A stretch of 18,016 nt of DNA. It comes from Promethearchaeota archaeon (GTDB taxonomy: Archaea; Asgardarchaeota; Lokiarchaeia; Sigyniarchaeales; SOKP01). Each line of letters begins with the position of its first letter. Position 1 is the first letter of the stretch. The translations under genes were made by a program, and so were the position numbers. Positions 15,690 to 18,016 of the stretch are shown one piece after another. The notes beneath the pieces were generated by a model. The model had not been told where the DNA came from, searched no databases, and was given only the letters and a program-made list of their open reading frames with translations. Location: assembly GCA_019057355.1 (NCBI GenBank), contig DXJM01000505.1, positions 1 to 18,016 on the forward strand, given 5' to 3'.

Positions 15690-15800
15690 CTTTTATTATC
15701 TATAAGTAATAGAATCCATTGAAAAAAAACATATCTTAATGCGTAATAAATATGATCTCTAATGTATCTATAGCACATCCGTGATGAAAATCATAAAAAA

Positions 15801-15809
15801 TTTATAATA
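15801..15809 (+). promoter_or_regulatory. TATA box of the eL22 gene
   Basis: TTTATAATA lies 31-39 bases before the ATG at 15840. A start site about 26 bases from its centre would leave a leader of roughly 9 bases. GTGATG at 15829-15834, five bases before the ATG, resembles the GGTGATC part of the archaeal ribosome binding site. The rest of the 150-bp divergent region must hold the RuBisCO promoter on the other strand. Confidence 0.5.
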
Positions 15810-15839
15810 TACACAATTGTTTTTACATGTGATGAAAAA

Positions 15840-16172
15840 ATGAGAAAAAAAGAAAGTGTAGTTTGTAAAACAATAATTGTTGAAGCTAATGAATTAAATT
15901 ATAAAAAAGGGTTTAGTGGAAACGAATTGATCGAAGGATTAACAAGATTCTTGTCAGAAGCCTTGCCAAAACTTCAGATTACTTTGAACGGAACCAATAT
16001 TGAGATTGAAAAACCAGAAAAAATGTCAAAAAGAGCAATAAAGCTCAGGATTAAAAAATTTTTGTATAAAAAAGGTATAGAGAACGACTATAGGGCAATA
16101 ACAATTATGAACCCTGATAAAGAAGGATATATCGTAAAAGAAAAAAAAATTCTGGAATTATCCTACTATTAA
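15840..16172 (+). CDS. rpl22e: Ribosomal protein eL22 (L22e)-like
   Basis: A 110-residue basic protein. The segment MSKRAIKLRIKKFLYKKG (62-79) followed by IENDYRAI parallels the eukaryotic eL22 stretch [24 protein letters not shown], and the tail GYIVKEKKILEL parallels YELRYFQI. The upstream parts, a strand (TIIVEA), a helix with FLSEALP and a strand with NGTNIEIEK, follow the order of the eL22 fold. The length fits too; human eL22 is 128 residues with an extra acidic tail. eL22 belongs to the large ribosomal subunit and is essentially a eukaryotic protein, known among archaea from Lokiarchaeota and relatives. It is transcribed from its own TATA promoter and stands near TFS, another information-processing gene. 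The identification rests on motif alignment by eye. Confidence 0.8.
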   Translation: MRKKESVVCKTIIVEANELNYKKGFSGNELIEGLTRFLSEALPKLQITLNGTNIEIEKPEKMSKRAIKLRIKKFLYKKGIENDYRAITIMNPDKEGYIVKEKKILELSYY

Positions 16173-16193
16173 GCTATTTTTTAAGAATAATCA

Positions 16194-16201
16194 TTTATAA
16201 A
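16194..16201 (+). promoter_or_regulatory. TATA box for a leaderless CitG-like mRNA
   Basis: TTTATAAA is centred 26-27 bases before the GTG start at 16224, the usual archaeal distance from TATA box to transcription start. The mRNA would therefore begin at or within a few bases of the start codon. This agrees with the absence of a ribosome binding site at proper spacing. Confidence 0.55.
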
Positions 16202-16223
16202 GAGGTTTTCCTTTAGTTTACTT

Positions 16224-17192
16224 GTGTCGTTCGAAGATAAAGTTCTCTTTGTCGATTCTATTGAGGACATTTTGCGATGCATTAACTTAGCAAGTTTATT
16301 AGAATTATCAGGGTACCCGAAACCAGGAAACGTGCATCGAAACAAGGATTTTATTGCCACTCGCTTTGAGCATTTTTTAGCAGGGATAGCTGCTATACAA
16401 CCAAATTTTCAAGAATTATGCAAAAGAATTTTTCAAGATCCAAGCATTCATGATGACATGTATGCCAACATACAATTGGGACTGTTTTTCAATGATGCAG
16501 CAGAACAAATGATGAAATGGCAAAAAGGAGGAAATGTTTTATTAGGACATATTTTAATAATGGCTCCTCTTTTAGCTGCGGCAACCATTTGTATTAAGAA
16601 AAAGGAGGATTCATTTAAATTCTATTCTGAGACTATAAAAAGAATTATCCTTGATAGCACGATTGAAGACACGATCTATTTATATCACGCAATTAGGAGG
16701 TGTAATCCAGGAGGTTTAGGTGAGGTCAAAAAGTTCGACCTCAACGATGATAACTCCCTTAAAGAACTTAAAAAAGATAACATGAATTTAAAAAAAATAT
16801 TTGATTATTCAAGAGATCGTGATTTAATCAGCCATGAATATTCATCGGGATATGATATAATTCTAAATGAAGGATTACCTTACTATTTTGAGGTATTTAA
16901 GCAAACTAATAATATAAATGTAGCTACAGTAAACACTTTTCTTAAAATTTTAGCAGAACACCCAGATTCGCTCATAATTAGAAAAGCTGGATTGGAAGAG
17001 GCACGAGAGGTATCAAGAAAAGCAAGGGAAATCATTAATCATGGGGGAATCACATCAAAAAAAGGACGAAAACGTTCAATTCATTTAGATTCTATATTGC
17101 AACACCAAGGAGGAAGATTGAATCCAGGAACTACTGCTGATCTTATCGCGGGAATCATATTTTGTGCGCTATTATTTGGACTAAGATTTTAA
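16224..17192 (+). CDS. Triphosphoribosyl-dephospho-CoA synthase family protein (CitG/MdcB-like)
   Basis: The 322-residue protein carries the conserved blocks of the CitG/MdcB family: SGYPKPGNVHR (29-39), GGNVLLGHILIMAPLL (102-117), HPDSLIIRKAG (246-256) and LNPGTTADLIAG (299-310). In bacteria these enzymes join ATP to dephospho-CoA to make the prosthetic-group precursor of citrate or malonate lyase acyl carrier. No lyase, acyl carrier or CitX gene is near, and archaeal homologues probably act on a different cofactor; related genes occur in methanopterin-linked clusters, so a coenzyme role is possible. The start is GTG, chosen because it sits about 26 bases after a TATA box (leaderless) and gives a family-like N-terminus. 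It lies 51 bp after eL22 and 65 bp before TFS, each with its own TATA box. Confidence 0.85.
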   Translation: MSFEDKVLFVDSIEDILRCINLASLLELSGYPKPGNVHRNKDFIATRFEHFLAGIAAIQPNFQELCKRIFQDPSIHDDMYANIQLGLFFNDAAEQMMKWQKGGNVLLGHILIMAPLLAAATICIKKKEDSFKFYSETIKRIILDSTIEDTIYLYHAIRRCNPGGLGEVKKFDLNDDNSLKELKKDNMNLKKIFDYSRDRDLISHEYSSGYDIILNEGLPYYFEVFKQTNNINVATVNTFLKILAEHPDSLIIRKAGLEEAREVSRKAREIINHGGITSKKGRKRSIHLDSILQHQGGRLNPGTTADLIAGIIFCALLFGLRF

Positions 17193-17224
17193 TTTTAAGC
17201 AAAAATTTTTAGTATTAATTTTCT

Positions 17225-17239
17225 GTATATTTAGTATAC
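17225..17239 (+). promoter_or_regulatory. TATA box within an inverted repeat before TFS
   Basis: TATATTTA (17226-17233) is centred about 26-28 bases before the TTG start at 17258. It lies within the inverted repeat GTATA-TTTAG-TATAC (17225-17239). The distance suggests a leaderless or nearly leaderless TFS mRNA. The symmetry may be chance in AT-rich DNA or may be an operator. Confidence 0.45.
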
Positions 17240-17257
17240 GTAATGATTTAAGCTATT

Positions 17258-17635
17258 TTGAAGGTGAAAATAATAGTCGAATTTTGCGACGAGTGCGGGG
17301 GCATGATGCTTCCTTCTACAACAGGTATGGGAATAGGGAAATCAAAAATTCTGAGGTGCAAGTGCGGTTTCACTAAACCTCTTTATGATGAGGAAGAGGA
17401 ATACAAGTTAAAAACGAAAATCGAGCATCCGTTAATGGAAGAAATTACCTCTTCAACGGAAATTACCGGTTGGAAGGACGAAAATTTGAGAAGCACGATA
17501 AAAGATTTTAAATGTCGTAAATGTGGATATGATAAGGCACAGTTAGAAACGAGACAAACTCGAAGTGCTGATGAGGGGATGACCCATTTCATTATATGTC
17601 TTCGTTGCGGAACTATGAAAAAGATTGGAAGTTAA
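17258..17635 (+). CDS. tfs: Transcription elongation factor TFS (TFIIS/RPB9-like)
   Basis: The 125-residue protein has the two-zinc-ribbon layout of archaeal TFS. The N-terminal ribbon has C10-x2-C13 and C34-x-C36; the C-terminal ribbon has C86-x2-C89 and C114-x2-C117. The hairpin QTRSADEGMT (100-109) holds the acidic pair D105-E106, which enters the RNA polymerase active site and triggers cleavage of backtracked RNA. It is thus an active cleavage factor rather than an inhibitory paralogue. The second N-terminal cysteine pair is spaced C-x-C instead of the usual C-x2-C. The start is TTG at 17258 or GTG at 17264; no ATG precedes the first ribbon. It overlaps or abuts the DUF167 gene, suggesting one transcript. 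Confidence 0.93.
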   Translation: MKVKIIVEFCDECGGMMLPSTTGMGIGKSKILRCKCGFTKPLYDEEEEYKLKTKIEHPLMEEITSSTEITGWKDENLRSTIKDFKCRKCGYDKAQLETRQTRSADEGMTHFIICLRCGTMKKIGS

Positions 17636-17664
17636 CCTCACAAAAATTAGATGAAAATATCACG

Positions 17665-17967
17665 ATGCTAAAGTATATTGAAAAAAAAAATAATAATTCA
17701 TTCCTATTGCATGTTAGCGTTAAGACGAATTCTAATAAGCAAGAAATTATCATGGACGGAGAGAATCTTACCATCAGGATTCGATCAAAGCCCATTCAAA
17801 ACAAAGCTAATAAAGAATTGTTAGATTTTCTAAGAAAAAAAGTCCAATTACCTTCAAATCAGGTAAAAATCCTATCTGGCCTAAAATCTCCTGATAAGGT
17901 GATTGAATTAAGATTCCCAGAACGAATAGATGAGAAACAATTGCTAGATTTGTTAAATTTGGAATGA
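17665..17967 (+). CDS. DUF167 (YggU/UPF0235) family protein
   Basis: From the ATG at 17665 the product has 100 residues, like E. coli YggU (96). Family features are the opening strand LHVSVKTNSNKQEI, then LTIRIRSKPIQNKANKELLDFL with the conserved ANKEL helix, then NQVKILSGLKSPDKVIEL. The function of the family is not known; it is widespread in bacteria, archaea and eukaryotes. The frame is open upstream to an ATG at 17596 that overlaps TFS by 40 bp. Those extra 23 residues have no counterpart in the family and begin inside the TFS zinc ribbon code, so the shorter start is preferred, although no ribosome binding site decides. It is probably co-transcribed with TFS. Confidence 0.85.
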   Translation: MLKYIEKKNNNSFLLHVSVKTNSNKQEIIMDGENLTIRIRSKPIQNKANKELLDFLRKKVQLPSNQVKILSGLKSPDKVIELRFPERIDEKQLLDLLNLE

Positions 17968-18016
17968 TTGGTAAAATTTCAGAGAGAAAAGAAAAATATA
18001 TATATATATTAAAATA

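Noticed and set aside
17993..18016. TA dinucleotide run at the window end
   Set aside because: A simple repeat that may be the TATA region of a gene outside the window; nothing more can be concluded.

Overview
The window looks like a piece of an archaeal chromosome, most likely from the Asgard superphylum and close to Lokiarchaeia. The DNA is AT-rich. Many genes have a TATA element about 20-60 bases before the start codon, and several starts have a GGAGG- or GGTGA-like ribosome binding site. The gene content includes an archaeal transcript-cleavage factor (TFS), an archaeal form III RuBisCO, a ribose-1,5-bisphosphate isomerase and a LysW carrier protein. A short protein also strongly resembles ribosomal protein eL22, which is typical of eukaryotes and reported in Lokiarchaeota. 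The lineage call is inference; no rRNA or other decisive marker is present.

Layout. Bases 1-532 (minus strand) hold the start of a coiled-coil protein built from 35-residue repeats and cut by the window edge. A DHA1-type MFS exporter (688-1986) follows. Next comes a PadR-type regulator with operator-like palindromes in its promoter (2165-2884), in an operon with an ABC ATPase and permease (2888-4840). After a region with one possible small gene (4933-5133) comes a second ABC exporter of DrrA/DrrB type (5351-7471), whose ATPase carries an unusual insertion. An alpha/beta hydrolase and a radical SAM protein (7531-9151) form a tight pair. A 382-bp gap leads to a second MFS protein (9534-10850).

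The second half is mostly core metabolism and information processing. It holds a 58-residue LysW (10934-11110) convergent with uvrC (11149-12987, minus), then a small zinc ribbon protein. Ribose-1,5-bisphosphate isomerase (13450-14400, plus) and RuBisCO (14406-15689, minus) converge with 5 bp between their stop codons. Then come eL22 (15840-16172), a CitG/MdcB-family protein (16224-17192, probably a leaderless mRNA), TFS (17258-17635) and a DUF167 protein (17665-17967).

How the genes work together. The isomerase and RuBisCO are consecutive steps of the archaeal AMP/nucleoside salvage route that turns ribose-1,5-bisphosphate into 3-phosphoglycerate; the first enzyme, AMP phosphorylase, is not in the window. 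The first half is an efflux-rich block (two MFS and two ABC exporters) whose PadR regulator probably senses a drug-like or membrane-active ligand. I see no CRISPR array, insertion sequence, rRNA, tRNA or obvious defence island.
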